The notes below the pieces were generated by a model. It searched no databases, was not told where the DNA came from, and saw nothing but the letters and a program-made list of their open reading frames with translations. Positions 7,026-15,483 of a DNA stretch of 38,193 bases are shown here, piece after piece; position 1 is the first letter of the stretch; the number at the start of each line of letters is the position of its first letter. This stretch comes from a virus, in the IMG/VR virus record IMGVR_UViG_3300034073_002656, positions 1 through 38,193 of that record. The stretch is one strand, 5' to 3'. A program made the position numbers and the translations under genes.

Positions 7026-8333
7026 ATGGCTACATATGCTAGCAGTTCGAGTTCTATTGCAGTTCTTAAAGAATTGTATGTAGACAATTCGGACTTCATG
7101 AAAGACTTAGTCTATTCGAAAAATCCGCTTTTTGCTTTGATGCCAAAAAACGAATCTACGGATGGACTAGCTGGAAAATATATTCCAGTTCCAATTCAAT
7201 ATGGTAACCCCATGGGCCGTTCGCATACATTTGCGGATGCTCAAGGAAACCAAACACCTAACGCTTACCAAAGCTTTTTCGTGTATGTGATCCAAGATTA
7301 CCAACTTGTGACCATTACGAATTTGCTTATTGAGCAAACCAAGTCCAACGCTGGCGCTTTCGTTGACGAAATGAAGCGACAAATGGACGGCGGTATCAAG
7401 AACCTTTCAAACAACATGGCGTTTGAATTGTTTGGTTCGGGAACCGCTACTCGTGGACGCATTGGATCTGCTATTACTAACCCTTCGGGAAGTATTTATC
7501 AGTTCACTTTGCAAAATCCACAAGACGTTGTTCAGTTTGAAGTCGGAATGACTATCCAAGCTGCTGCAACTGATGGCGGCGCTCCTATTAACGCTGGAAC
7601 TGACTTAGCGTTGGTTTCTTCGGTCAATCGATCAACTGGCGTAATCCAGTTCACGGTTGTATCGGGCGCTCCTCAATCTAACTGGTCAAACGGTAACTTC
7701 TTAACAGTAGAAGGTGATATTCCTGCTGCTGGGGGTTCCGGATCTGGTCCTTTAGGTTCTGTTGGATCTTACCTTGCTGCTTCTGGGCTTTCAGCCTGGG
7801 TGCCTGCAACTGATCCATCTCTTTCAGATTCATTCTGGGGAGTAAACAGAAGCGTAGACCCAACTCGTTTGGCAGGTCTTCGTTATGACGCTTCTTCGTA
7901 CTCAATCGAAGAAGGCGTTGTTAACGCTCTTGCATTTGCAAACCGAGAAGGAGCTGATCCAGATACGCTCATTCTGTCATTCCAAAGCTACAGCGCACTA
8001 GAAAACGCGCTCGGAGCTAAAGTGCAGTATGTAGACGTAAAACACGAAGAAGCTAACATTGCCTTCGAAGGCATTCGCTTCCACAGTGCTTACGGATATG
8101 TAACTGTAATGGCCGACAGAAGCTGCCAGCCTTTAACCGGCTGGTGCTTGAGCATGGATACTTGGAAGCTGCGCTCTTTGGGCAAGGCTCCTCATATTCT
8201 TACTTACGGACTTGAAGGCTTAGAAGGTCTTCGAGTTGGTAACTCTGACGCGCTCGAAGTACGCGTCGGCGCTTACTACAATTACACTTGCAATGCTCCA
8301 GGGTATAACCTTAGAGTTACATTGTCGGCATAG
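7026..8333 (+). CDS. Major capsid protein
   Basis: A 435-aa protein placed after the scaffold and followed by a strong terminator, as expected for the most abundant virion protein. The N-terminus (SSSSSIAVLKELYVD...LVYSKNPLFALMPK) and the middle (MDGGIKNLSNNMAFELFGSG; TLILSFQSYSALENALG) match the style of HK97-fold coat proteins in short-tailed phages, with a Gly/Ser-rich inserted region around residues 150-250. Codon use is cleaner and less A-rich than in the internal proteins, consistent with high expression. AAAGGA precedes the ATG. The lack of a long N-terminal delta domain fits the separate scaffold gene. Confidence 0.88.
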   Translation: MATYASSSSSIAVLKELYVDNSDFMKDLVYSKNPLFALMPKNESTDGLAGKYIPVPIQYGNPMGRSHTFADAQGNQTPNAYQSFFVYVIQDYQLVTITNLLIEQTKSNAGAFVDEMKRQMDGGIKNLSNNMAFELFGSGTATRGRIGSAITNPSGSIYQFTLQNPQDVVQFEVGMTIQAAATDGGAPINAGTDLALVSSVNRSTGVIQFTVVSGAPQSNWSNGNFLTVEGDIPAAGGSGSGPLGSVGSYLAASGLSAWVPATDPSLSDSFWGVNRSVDPTRLAGLRYDASSYSIEEGVVNALAFANREGADPDTLILSFQSYSALENALGAKVQYVDVKHEEANIAFEGIRFHSAYGYVTVMADRSCQPLTGWCLSMDTWKLRSLGKAPHILTYGLEGLEGLRVGNSDALEVRVGAYYNYTCNAPGYNLRVTLSA

Positions 8334-8380
8334 TGCCGATCGAGTTTGAGCGACTCGACAGGATGCGTAAAGAACACTAG

Positions 8381-8425
8381 CTTAAGGCGGGAAGGGATAA
8401 AACCTTTCTCGCCTTAAGTTTTTTT
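8381..8425 (+). terminator. Rho-independent terminator after the capsid gene
   Basis: CTTAAGGCG (8381-8389) pairs perfectly with CGCCTTAAG (8410-8418), with a further partly paired inner stem (GGAAGG/CCTTTC), and is followed by seven T. It closes the 1589-8333 unit. The downstream promoter-like motif B overlaps the T-run. Confidence 0.92.
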
Positions 8426-8449
8426 GGCTTAAAAATACAGTTGTGTAAG
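8423..8449 (+). promoter_or_regulatory. Late promoter-like 27-nt motif, copy B
   Basis: Second copy of the motif family described at 1548; it matches copy A at 23 and copy C at 22 of 27 positions. It begins inside the T-run of the capsid terminator and lies 85 bases upstream of the 8535 gene, so it should restart transcription directly after termination. Confidence 0.65.
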
Positions 8450-8534
8450 CCCAAGATGTCCTTGGGATACTACTCGCCGGGGTTTCTGCCTACCTCGTTG
8501 CTGGGTTTATTAAAGGCAGACAAGGACACTCATC
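8450..8534 (+). promoter_or_regulatory. Foldable 5' leader able to hide or expose the Shine-Dalgarno of gene 8535
   Basis: Two exclusive folds are visible. In one, CCCAAG (8450-8455) pairs with CTTGGG (8461-8466) as a local hairpin. In the other, TGTCCTTG (8457-8464) pairs with CAAGGACA (8521-8528), burying the AAGGA Shine-Dalgarno (8522-8526) 8 bases before the ATG, and the neighbouring TCTGCC (8485-8490) pairs with GGCAGA (8515-8520). The local hairpin forms first during transcription and would leave the ribosome site open. No known riboswitch class is recognised. Confidence 0.55.
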
Positions 8535-9185
8535 ATGGCTAATCGAAATTGGCTTTCTAATAAAATGTACCAAATGCAAGCTTACCCTTGCTTGGTCACC
8601 GTATCATTCGTAGTAGATAACACACTTCCTGACGGCGTGAATTTTGTAAAAGGCGGCGGAGTTAAAAACGTGTACATGAACACCGTTGGAACTCCCTCTG
8701 CTGGAAATCCTAATCCAGAAGCTGGAATCATTGTCGTTGAGCTTCAAGATTCTTACGAAAGACTTCTTGGCGGATTCGGTCAAGTAGCCTCTCCTCTAGA
8801 TGGCTCAACTCAAACCTCTACAACTGCAGGACAACTTTGCGTAATCGTTTCTTTGGGAACTGCAACTGATGCTCAATGGCGTGCAGCCGGACTTCCAGCA
8901 GGAATCGAGCCTGCTGTTGGAGTTGCTTTCGTTCCTACTGCAACTGGAACGATTGGTGGATCAGCTGCCGTACAAGGAGTGGGAGTTTCGGGAGCTACTC
9001 ACGTCGAAGCCTGCGGTAACGGCAATTTAAGCATTAATCGAAAAAACAGCACGGTAAACGGGGGGGGACTTGTGTACCTTCAAGCCTTAGATGCATCGGG
9101 AGCAAAAGTGGCTCCGGCTCTAAATAGTGTTTTTGTGCTAAGCCTTTACTTGTCTAACAGCTCCGTGACTGTTCAAGGCTTGTAA
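8535..9185 (+). CDS. Putative capsid decoration / minor head protein
   Basis: A 216-aa, beta-rich, Gly/Ala/Ser/Thr/Val-rich protein with no strong charge clusters. It has its own promoter-like motif, leader and terminator, so its dose is set separately from the capsid protein. Position next to the major capsid gene and composition (SFVVDNTLPDGVNFVKGGGVKN; VFVLSLYLSNSSVTVQGL) suggest an abundant outer head protein, by inference. A run of eight G (9060-9067) encodes Gly-Gly-Gly near residue 176. Confidence 0.7.
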   Translation: MANRNWLSNKMYQMQAYPCLVTVSFVVDNTLPDGVNFVKGGGVKNVYMNTVGTPSAGNPNPEAGIIVVELQDSYERLLGGFGQVASPLDGSTQTSTTAGQLCVIVSLGTATDAQWRAAGLPAGIEPAVGVAFVPTATGTIGGSAAVQGVGVSGATHVEACGNGNLSINRKNSTVNGGGLVYLQALDASGAKVAPALNSVFVLSLYLSNSSVTVQGL

Positions 9186-9193
9186 AACCTACT

Positions 9194-9234
9194 AGGGGTA
9201 GCTTGCAGTCTCCGGCAGGCTACCCTTAAATTTT
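9194..9234 (+). terminator. Rho-independent terminator after gene 8535
   Basis: GGGTAGCTTGC (9196-9206) pairs with GCAGGCTACCC (9215-9225) over 11 bp with one U-G wobble and an 8-nt loop, followed by TTAAATTTT. The Shine-Dalgarno of the next gene (TAGGAG) follows at once, so some read-through or an unseen promoter must feed the tail genes. Confidence 0.88.
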
Positions 9235-9243
9235 AGGAGTTGT

Positions 9244-10302
9244 ATGCCAATTCCTCTTTCTCCAAATCCGCAAGTTACTTATCTACAACAAGGCAACGGC
9301 AAAGTTCTTTTGTCTTGGAATGCGGTTCCAGGCGCTACAAATTACCGAGTTGAAAGAAGCGTAGACGGCGTTACTTACTCGTTACTTGCAAGTCCCACAG
9401 TAAATAAATATTTAGATTCTGCGGTTACGGCTAATACTCAGTATTGGTACCGAGTTGCTTCTGAAGACACTAATCCTGGCGGCGGAGTATCTGGATATGT
9501 GTATCCAACGCCTGATTCTATTATCCCTGTCATTGCTGGGCATATGAGCTTGCAGCAATTGCGACTTATGTCTCAACAAAAGGCAGATAGAATCAATTCT
9601 AACTTTGTCACTTTGCCCGAGTGGAACTCTTATATCAATTTAGCAGCGGATGAACTTTATGACCTTATTACAACGACGTATGAGGATTATCAGGTACATG
9701 ATCCGGTTTACTTTACAACGAACGGTTCGACTGCAACCTATCCGCTACCGGACGGCATTACTACTTTTCAAGACCGGCAGGGTAACAACATTGTTCCTCC
9801 GCCTATTTATAAACTAGCAGGAGTTGATCTTGGACTTAACAACGCTCCGAATGGGTTTGTCACCGTTCAGAAGTACAACTTTATTGATCGAAACCGCTAC
9901 ATTTTCCCCAACACTTCAAGCACGCTTTATGGTGTCTTTGGTTTGCAGTACCGACTTGTCGGAGATGCTATTCGTTTCATTCCACAACCCGCAGCTAATC
10001 AGCCTATTGGGTTATGGTACGTTCCTAGAAGAGCTCAGCTCCTAGAAGAAACAGACACCACTGACGGATTCAATGGCTGGACAAATTACATCATTGCAAG
10101 AGCTGCTAAATACGCTCTCGACAAAGAAGAATCTGATACGAGCAAACTCGATATGGAGATTGCGTATTTAAAACAACGAATTGAGGAATCTGCACCCAAC
10201 AGAGACGAAGGACAGGCTGACACTGTAAGCGATGTAAGAAGCGTTTACGGATTTGGACCTAACGGCGGCGGTTGGGGAGGTCCTTTCGGATCGGGTTGGT
10301 AA
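9244..10302 (+). CDS. FN3-fused tail-tube adaptor (head-tail connector)
   Basis: A 352-aa protein. Residues about 8-92 form a fibronectin type III domain (VLLSWNAVPGATNYRVERS, a tyrosine-corner-like NTQYWYRVAS). From about residue 98 comes an adaptor-like region (MSLQQLRLMSQQKADRINSN, then PEWNSYINLAADELYDLITT and the helix AKYALDKEESDTSKLDMEIAYLK) of the type found in T7 gp11/P22 gp4-like tail adaptors. The end is Gly/Trp-rich. The FN3 domain would sit on the outside of the neck and may bind sugars or the cell envelope. TAGGAG precedes the ATG. The next gene starts directly after the stop. Confidence 0.75.
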   Translation: MPIPLSPNPQVTYLQQGNGKVLLSWNAVPGATNYRVERSVDGVTYSLLASPTVNKYLDSAVTANTQYWYRVASEDTNPGGGVSGYVYPTPDSIIPVIAGHMSLQQLRLMSQQKADRINSNFVTLPEWNSYINLAADELYDLITTTYEDYQVHDPVYFTTNGSTATYPLPDGITTFQDRQGNNIVPPPIYKLAGVDLGLNNAPNGFVTVQKYNFIDRNRYIFPNTSSTLYGVFGLQYRLVGDAIRFIPQPAANQPIGLWYVPRRAQLLEETDTTDGFNGWTNYIIARAAKYALDKEESDTSKLDMEIAYLKQRIEESAPNRDEGQADTVSDVRSVYGFGPNGGGWGGPFGSGW

Positions 10303-10965
10303 ATGGCCGACATAAAGAAAATTAAATCGCTTCTCCCAATTAATTTATCTACCAGTTTACAAACAACTCGTTGGAAATCGATTTTAGATCAATCAATTAA
10401 ACAGGGAAATGAGCTTAGCACTAACGTAAATAACCTTAATCAAGAAGTGAATACATTAAATCAAACAGTAAATAATTTATCAGTTACTCCAAGCGGCTCA
10501 GTGGTTATGTTTGCTGGCTCAGGTGTACCTTCGGGCTGGCTTGTGTGTGACGGTTCTGTTGTTAGCCAAACAACTTATGCAAATCTGTATTCCGCAATAG
10601 GAACAACTTACAATACAGGGGGAGAAGGAGCCGGCAATTTTAGGCTTCCAAACACATCTGGTATTTTTGTAAGGGGCGTTGGGCAGCAAACCATTAGCGG
10701 AACCAATTTTCCTCCAACCGCAGCAACGCTGGGACAAAAACAAGATGATGCAACAGCAGTAAATGGATTAACAGCAACAGATAGTGGTCACAGTCACGGA
10801 ATATCGGGAAGCAACACAACTGGCGGACTTGGCTCTGAATTAGGGGTGCCAACAAATCCAAATATTTATTCGACGTCAAGCGGCACAGCAAATATTACAG
10901 TAAATAGCACAGATGCGGAAACAAGACCCGCTTGCATAGCGTTTTATTACATAATTAAAACTTAG
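10303..10965 (+). CDS. Short tail fibre with phage tail-collar domain
   Basis: A 220-aa protein. Residues about 30-60 are an Asn/Leu heptad coiled coil (NVNNLNQEVNTLNQTVNNL), fitting a trimeric shaft. Residues about 63-130 match the phage tail collar domain: PSGSVVMFAGSGVPSGWLVCDG, then FRLPNTSGIFVRGVG. The end (ETRPACIAFYYIIKT) is the usual closing strand of collar fibres. It follows the adaptor with no gap and is probably attached to the neck or tail. Confidence 0.88.
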   Translation: MADIKKIKSLLPINLSTSLQTTRWKSILDQSIKQGNELSTNVNNLNQEVNTLNQTVNNLSVTPSGSVVMFAGSGVPSGWLVCDGSVVSQTTYANLYSAIGTTYNTGGEGAGNFRLPNTSGIFVRGVGQQTISGTNFPPTAATLGQKQDDATAVNGLTATDSGHSHGISGSNTTGGLGSELGVPTNPNIYSTSSGTANITVNSTDAETRPACIAFYYIIKT

Positions 10966-10976
10966 GAGTATTTTAA

Positions 10977-12113
10977 ATGGCATCACCAAACATGGGTTTA
11001 ACAATACCGGTACCAACGACAACTCCGGGTCCACAGTACGCACAAGAAATACAGCAAAATTTTAATCTTATTGATTCGCACAATCACACAAGCGGGCAAG
11101 GTGCATTAATTCCATTAAACGCACTGACCATTGCGCAAAATCTGAACATGAATGCGTATTCGGTGACTAACTTAAAATCAACCGCTCTTGTTAATCAAGT
11201 ATTAGCTCCTTCTGAAAACGGCTCTGTATACATGAGCGGAGATAATCTTTATTGGAAAGACGGGACTGGCGCATACAACGTACAAATTACCAATGGCAAT
11301 TCTTTGGCTGGAGCAGCGGGAACTATTTCAGGTCTTCCTTTTGGTACCGCAAGTGCAGCCTACTTATCTGGCTCTGGAACATTTAGATTTCAATCTGCGA
11401 CAAATGTGGGAGCCGATGTTGATTGCAGAACGATTACTTTAAGAAACAACGTTGTGTCTTCTTTCGGTATGCAAGTTCTTCCTCCCAGCCTTGCAGCAAA
11501 TCTTCAAGTTACTTTACCGATTCCTCCAGCAAGCACAAAGATTGTTACAATGAGTTCTGTTGGAGCTATGTCAGCAAACATAGATGCAGATAATTCAAGC
11601 ATTGAAATTGTTACAAATAATTTACAAGTAAAAGATGACGGAATCACAACAGCTAAAATTCTTAATGGTGCCGTTACAAAGCCAAAGCTAGCAGCCCTTG
11701 GAGAACAAATTAGCTCAAGTTCAGGAACCTTTACCACAACCAGCTTAACGCCGGTCGGGGTAACAAATTTAAGCGTGTCAATTACTACAACTGGTAGGCC
11801 AATCATGATTTTACTAATTGCTGACGGTTCTGGCGGAGCCAATGCTTTTATTGGCGTTTCTAGATCAACCGGAGCAACGTCTGCATCGGCTACTTTTTAT
11901 GTTGAAATTACTGGCGTAACGCCAAACTCAATCAATCAAGAAATTTCTATTGCTGGCGCTAGCGGAAATTTATCAAACAGAGTTTTGCCTGGCACCCTAA
12001 ATCACGTTCATGTGGCAGTGGCCGGAACTTACACCGTAAGCATCGGAGCAAGTGCAGGGTTTGGAAATACGGCAGAAGTAAATAACTGTAAACTTGTGGT
12101 GTACGAGCTATAA
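10977..12113 (+). CDS. Tail fibre / appendage protein
   Basis: A 378-aa beta-rich protein. The first 50 residues (GLTIPVPTTTPGPQYAQEIQQNFNLI, DSHNHTSGQG) are typical of a fibre attachment domain; the middle contains DDGITTAKILNGAVTKPKLA, a short pattern frequent in phage fibre shafts; the end is a Ser/Thr/Gly/Ala-rich beta domain, possibly receptor binding. TAGGAG precedes the ATG. The stop is followed directly by the next ATG. Confidence 0.78.
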   Translation: MASPNMGLTIPVPTTTPGPQYAQEIQQNFNLIDSHNHTSGQGALIPLNALTIAQNLNMNAYSVTNLKSTALVNQVLAPSENGSVYMSGDNLYWKDGTGAYNVQITNGNSLAGAAGTISGLPFGTASAAYLSGSGTFRFQSATNVGADVDCRTITLRNNVVSSFGMQVLPPSLAANLQVTLPIPPASTKIVTMSSVGAMSANIDADNSSIEIVTNNLQVKDDGITTAKILNGAVTKPKLAALGEQISSSSGTFTTTSLTPVGVTNLSVSITTTGRPIMILLIADGSGGANAFIGVSRSTGATSASATFYVEITGVTPNSINQEISIAGASGNLSNRVLPGTLNHVHVAVAGTYTVSIGASAGFGNTAEVNNCKLVVYEL

Positions 12114-15107
12114 ATGGCATTACAAAAACAACAAGTAGCTGTCAATTTTGGGCGGGGTTTGGACACCAAGACTGATCCATGGCAAGTGCCCGTTGGTAAC
12201 TTTCTAAATCTAGAAAATACCGTTTTTAATAAAATTGGCAGATTAGAAAAAAGAAATGGCTTTGAGCAAATTGGCTCACTTCCAAACGAAAATGTTTATG
12301 GTCTTGCAACATTCAAAGACCAATTAACGCTTCTTGGAGACAGTCTTTTTGCTTATCAAGATGGGGGCACATTTTTAAATCGAGGCCCCTACAGGCCCTG
12401 CAAAGTAGAATCAAAGTCACTTCTTAAAAACATCTTTAATCACATTCAATCTGATTCTGCCGTTTCAGGCGACTTGACCTGCGTGGCCTACACAACAAGC
12501 CTTGGCGGCGGTTCATTTGGTTACGAATATGCAATTCTAAATGCAAACACCGGACAAATGATTTTGAACAGAACGGCCCTAACCGGCGTTGGGGGAAATC
12601 CTAACGGAAGCCCTAGGGTAATTTTGTACAACAATCACTTTGTAATTGTTTACAGCGTTCTTGTTGGGGCAGCAGACCAACTGCAGTTTATTCGAATTCC
12701 TGTAAACAATCTCACCCCAACCGCGCCAAGCACAATTTCAACAGACTTTGATTATTTATCTGGCGGCAACTTTGATTTGGTTGTTGGTCAATCAAACCTA
12801 TATGTTGCCTGGAACAGAGCAAGCGGAAACGGTGTTTACGCAGCAATTATTGATGTTGGATTTAACGTAGGCTCTCCCGTCTTAGTGGAAGCGTCCATAA
12901 CAGCCTATTTTATGTCCTTGTCTTTTGATTCTGATCCTTCTTTCAACAATTTGAGCGTTGTTTATTACGATAGCGCTGGGATTCCAGCCGAAGGAAAAGT
13001 TGCAATTTTAGATTTAAATCTAAATTCTGTTTTAGCACCAACAACATATTTTACTTCTCTGGGATTTTTTAACATTGAAAATATAACTTCTTTGTCAAAA
13101 TCTGGCGTCTGCACAATTATTTATGAAGAACAGGGTGAATATTCCTATAATACCGTTGCAAATAACTCGACAAGAAAAGTAGACGTCAATACCGCTGGAA
13201 CAGTTGGAAGCACAACGCTTGTTGTAGACGGCAACGGCCTTGGCTCTAAAGTATTTGAAATTGATAATGTTCCATACGTCGTAACAACCCATCAAGATGT
13301 AAATCAAGACGGTTATTTTGTTACAGACCTATCTGGAAATGTGATTGCGCAATTTGCGTACACAAACGGTGATGGATATGTGACCAGAGGGGTTCCAAGC
13401 GTTTCAGTTGTCGATAATGTTGCAAAGCTATCTTTCTTAAGAAAAACCGCTGTTGCTGCTGGAGCAACCGGAGCAACAGAGCCCGCAGGAATAAATCAAT
13501 TAAGCCTAACCGTTGGCGGTGTTCCTGTTTATTCAGCAGAGCTTGGCAGCAACCTAAATATTTCAGGCGGGATTCAGTGGTCATACGACGGAGTTTTGCC
13601 TGTAGAAAATAATTTTCTACTTTATCCAGAAAACGTGGCTCTTAGCCCCCTTACAACAGGGAGCATGACCCCGCAACAGTACCAGTATCAAGTTGTTTAT
13701 GAGTGGATAGACAATCAAGGAAATGTGGTTACAAGCGCCCCGTCAGAACCAGTAGCAATTACTTTAGTGGCTCCAGATGATGCCGTACAAATTGATGTTG
13801 CAACTCTGAGGCTTGGTTACAAAACCTCAAATACTTATATTAAAATTTTTCGTTGGTCACAAGCCGAACAAGTTTTTACTTTTGTTGGGGAAGCTTTAAA
13901 TGACACAAGCGTAAATTTTATTACATTTACCGACACACAAGCTGATGCATCGATTATCGGTAACGAAATTCTATACACCAATGGCGGAATCTTACCGAAT
14001 CAATCAGGTCCTCCTTGTTCCGCAATTACGATTTTTGACAATCGATTGTGGGTTGTTAGCTCTGAAAATCCGGACATTATTTATTACTCAAAGCTAGTTG
14101 TTCCTGGCGAGCCTGTTGAAATGACTGATTTTCAGTCCCTCTACATTTCTCCTACTCAAAGCGCTCAAGGCACAACGGGAAGCGTTACCGCTCTTGCGCC
14201 CATGGACGATAAGCTCATTATTTTTAAAGAAGATGCTATTTATTATTTGAACGGCACGGGACCCGATGCAACGGGAGCTAATAGCCAATACAGCGAGCCC
14301 ATATTCATCACAAGTACCGTTGGTTGCAGATACCCAAAGTCGATTGTGTTTATTCCTAACGGCCTGATGTTTCAGTCTGACAAAGGCATTTGGTTGTTGG
14401 GAAGGGATTTATCGACCAATTACATCGGCTCCCAAGTTGAAGATTATACGACAACAGCCGAAACGATTACGGCACTAAACATTCCAAACACCAATCAAGT
14501 GCGATTTATCATGGATAGCGGCATCACGCTTATGTATGACTATTTTTTCCAGCAATGGGGTAGTTTTACTGGCATTGGCTCAATAGCTGCTACGTTATAC
14601 AACCAATTACACACTTATTTTGACCAATACGGGCGTTTGTTTACTGAGAACCCCGGAAGCTACCTTGACGGTCAAAACCCCGTAGAAATGCGTTTTAAAA
14701 CGAATTGGTTCGCAATGGCGGGCATTCAGGGCTTTCAAAGAGCTTATTTCTTATTTATCTTAGGCCAATATCTTTCACCGCATAAATTATTCATCAATGT
14801 TTCGTACGATTTTAACCCGAATGCGACGCAGCAGCTCATCGTTACACCTGACAACTACGCGTCGGTCTTTGGCGGAAATCCTGTATTTGGCTCTGGTTAT
14901 GTGTTTGGTGGCCCTTCTCAAGTTGAAAAGTGGCGCTTGATGCTTCAGCAACAAAAGTGCGATTCAGTTCAATTTGAGTTCATTGAGCAGTATGATCCAA
15001 CATATGGGGTTCAACCTGGGGCAGGACTTACCATGTCAGGACTTAACTTTGTCGTTGGAGTTAAATCTGGCTACTCAACAATTAGTAGATTTAATACAGC
15101 GGGATAA
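12114..15107 (+). CDS. Tail nozzle-like (tail tubular protein B-like) protein
   Basis: A 997-aa mostly beta protein. The opening (VAVNFGRGLDTKTDPWQVPVGNFLNLENTVF, with GRLEKRNGF) is the usual start of phage nozzle/stabilisation proteins that form a propeller at the tail end of short-tailed phages, and the end (WRLMLQQQKCDSVQFEF) fits the same group. Internal segments such as PQQYQYQVVYEWIDNQGNVVTSAPS look like FN3 or Ig-like inserts. The order adaptor, fibre, fibre, nozzle supports a podovirus-type tail. Confidence 0.75.
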   Translation: MALQKQQVAVNFGRGLDTKTDPWQVPVGNFLNLENTVFNKIGRLEKRNGFEQIGSLPNENVYGLATFKDQLTLLGDSLFAYQDGGTFLNRGPYRPCKVESKSLLKNIFNHIQSDSAVSGDLTCVAYTTSLGGGSFGYEYAILNANTGQMILNRTALTGVGGNPNGSPRVILYNNHFVIVYSVLVGAADQLQFIRIPVNNLTPTAPSTISTDFDYLSGGNFDLVVGQSNLYVAWNRASGNGVYAAIIDVGFNVGSPVLVEASITAYFMSLSFDSDPSFNNLSVVYYDSAGIPAEGKVAILDLNLNSVLAPTTYFTSLGFFNIENITSLSKSGVCTIIYEEQGEYSYNTVANNSTRKVDVNTAGTVGSTTLVVDGNGLGSKVFEIDNVPYVVTTHQDVNQDGYFVTDLSGNVIAQFAYTNGDGYVTRGVPSVSVVDNVAKLSFLRKTAVAAGATGATEPAGINQLSLTVGGVPVYSAELGSNLNISGGIQWSYDGVLPVENNFLLYPENVALSPLTTGSMTPQQYQYQVVYEWIDNQGNVVTSAPSEPVAITLVAPDDAVQIDVATLRLGYKTSNTYIKIFRWSQAEQVFTFVGEALNDTSVNFITFTDTQADASIIGNEILYTNGGILPNQSGPPCSAITIFDNRLWVVSSENPDIIYYSKLVVPGEPVEMTDFQSLYISPTQSAQGTTGSVTALAPMDDKLIIFKEDAIYYLNGTGPDATGANSQYSEPIFITSTVGCRYPKSIVFIPNGLMFQSDKGIWLLGRDLSTNYIGSQVEDYTTTAETITALNIPNTNQVRFIMDSGITLMYDYFFQQWGSFTGIGSIAATLYNQLHTYFDQYGRLFTENPGSYLDGQNPVEMRFKTNWFAMAGIQGFQRAYFLFILGQYLSPHKLFINVSYDFNPNATQQLIVTPDNYASVFGGNPVFGSGYVFGGPSQVEKWRLMLQQQKCDSVQFEFIEQYDPTYGVQPGAGLTMSGLNFVVGVKSGYSTISRFNTAG

Positions 15108-15108
15108 C

Positions 15109-15483
15109 ATGAACGTAAGGATTTTAAATAAAAAGACCGAAATGGACAAAGTTAATAAATTTGTTCCATTTGAGGTAAAGGCATCTGATTTGCCGGGCCA
15201 TACTTATGCAGCAATTTACAAAGATGAGATTGTAGCGATTGCAGGACTGAGGCTTATGGAAGGTGAAGTTTGTTTTATTGATTCCATGGCAAGCAACCAA
15301 AACTTTGAAAGCACAGTTAGGCATGAAGCTTTAGATTTATTAACTAAAACTATTTTAGATTTAGCTAAGTCTTTGGGCTTTAAAAAGATTTTTGCAACTA
15401 CAAGAGAAGAATGCATTATTAAGCGAGCCGAAAGGCATGGATTTAAAACTTCAAAAGAAAAAATCATACTGAGGGCGTTATAA
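15109..15483 (+). CDS. GNAT-like small protein in the tail cluster
   Basis: A 124-aa protein starting at the ATG two bases after the nozzle stop; an earlier in-frame start at 14974 would overlap the nozzle by 130 bases and is rejected. The strand pattern YAAIYKDEIVAIAGLRL, EVCFIDSMAS and LAKSLGFKKIFATT, followed by AERHGF, resembles the GNAT acetyltransferase fold, but the usual acetyl-CoA P-loop (R/Q-x-x-G-x-G/A) is not seen, so activity is doubtful. Similar small GNAT-like genes occur between tail and internal-protein genes in some short-tailed phages. TAATG links it to the next gene. Confidence 0.65.
   Translation: MNVRILNKKTEMDKVNKFVPFEVKASDLPGHTYAAIYKDEIVAIAGLRLMEGEVCFIDSMASNQNFESTVRHEALDLLTKTILDLAKSLGFKKIFATTREECIIKRAERHGFKTSKEKIILRAL

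Noticed and set aside
8424-8449. Sigma54 promoter at the late motif (TTGGC...TTG)
   Set aside because: The distance between the TTGGC and TTG elements is too long for the -24/-12 spacing, and copies A and D lack the GG.
14974-15108. Longer version of the GNAT-like gene beginning at 14974
   Set aside because: It would overlap the nozzle gene by more than 130 bases, and the ATG at 15109 directly follows the nozzle stop.
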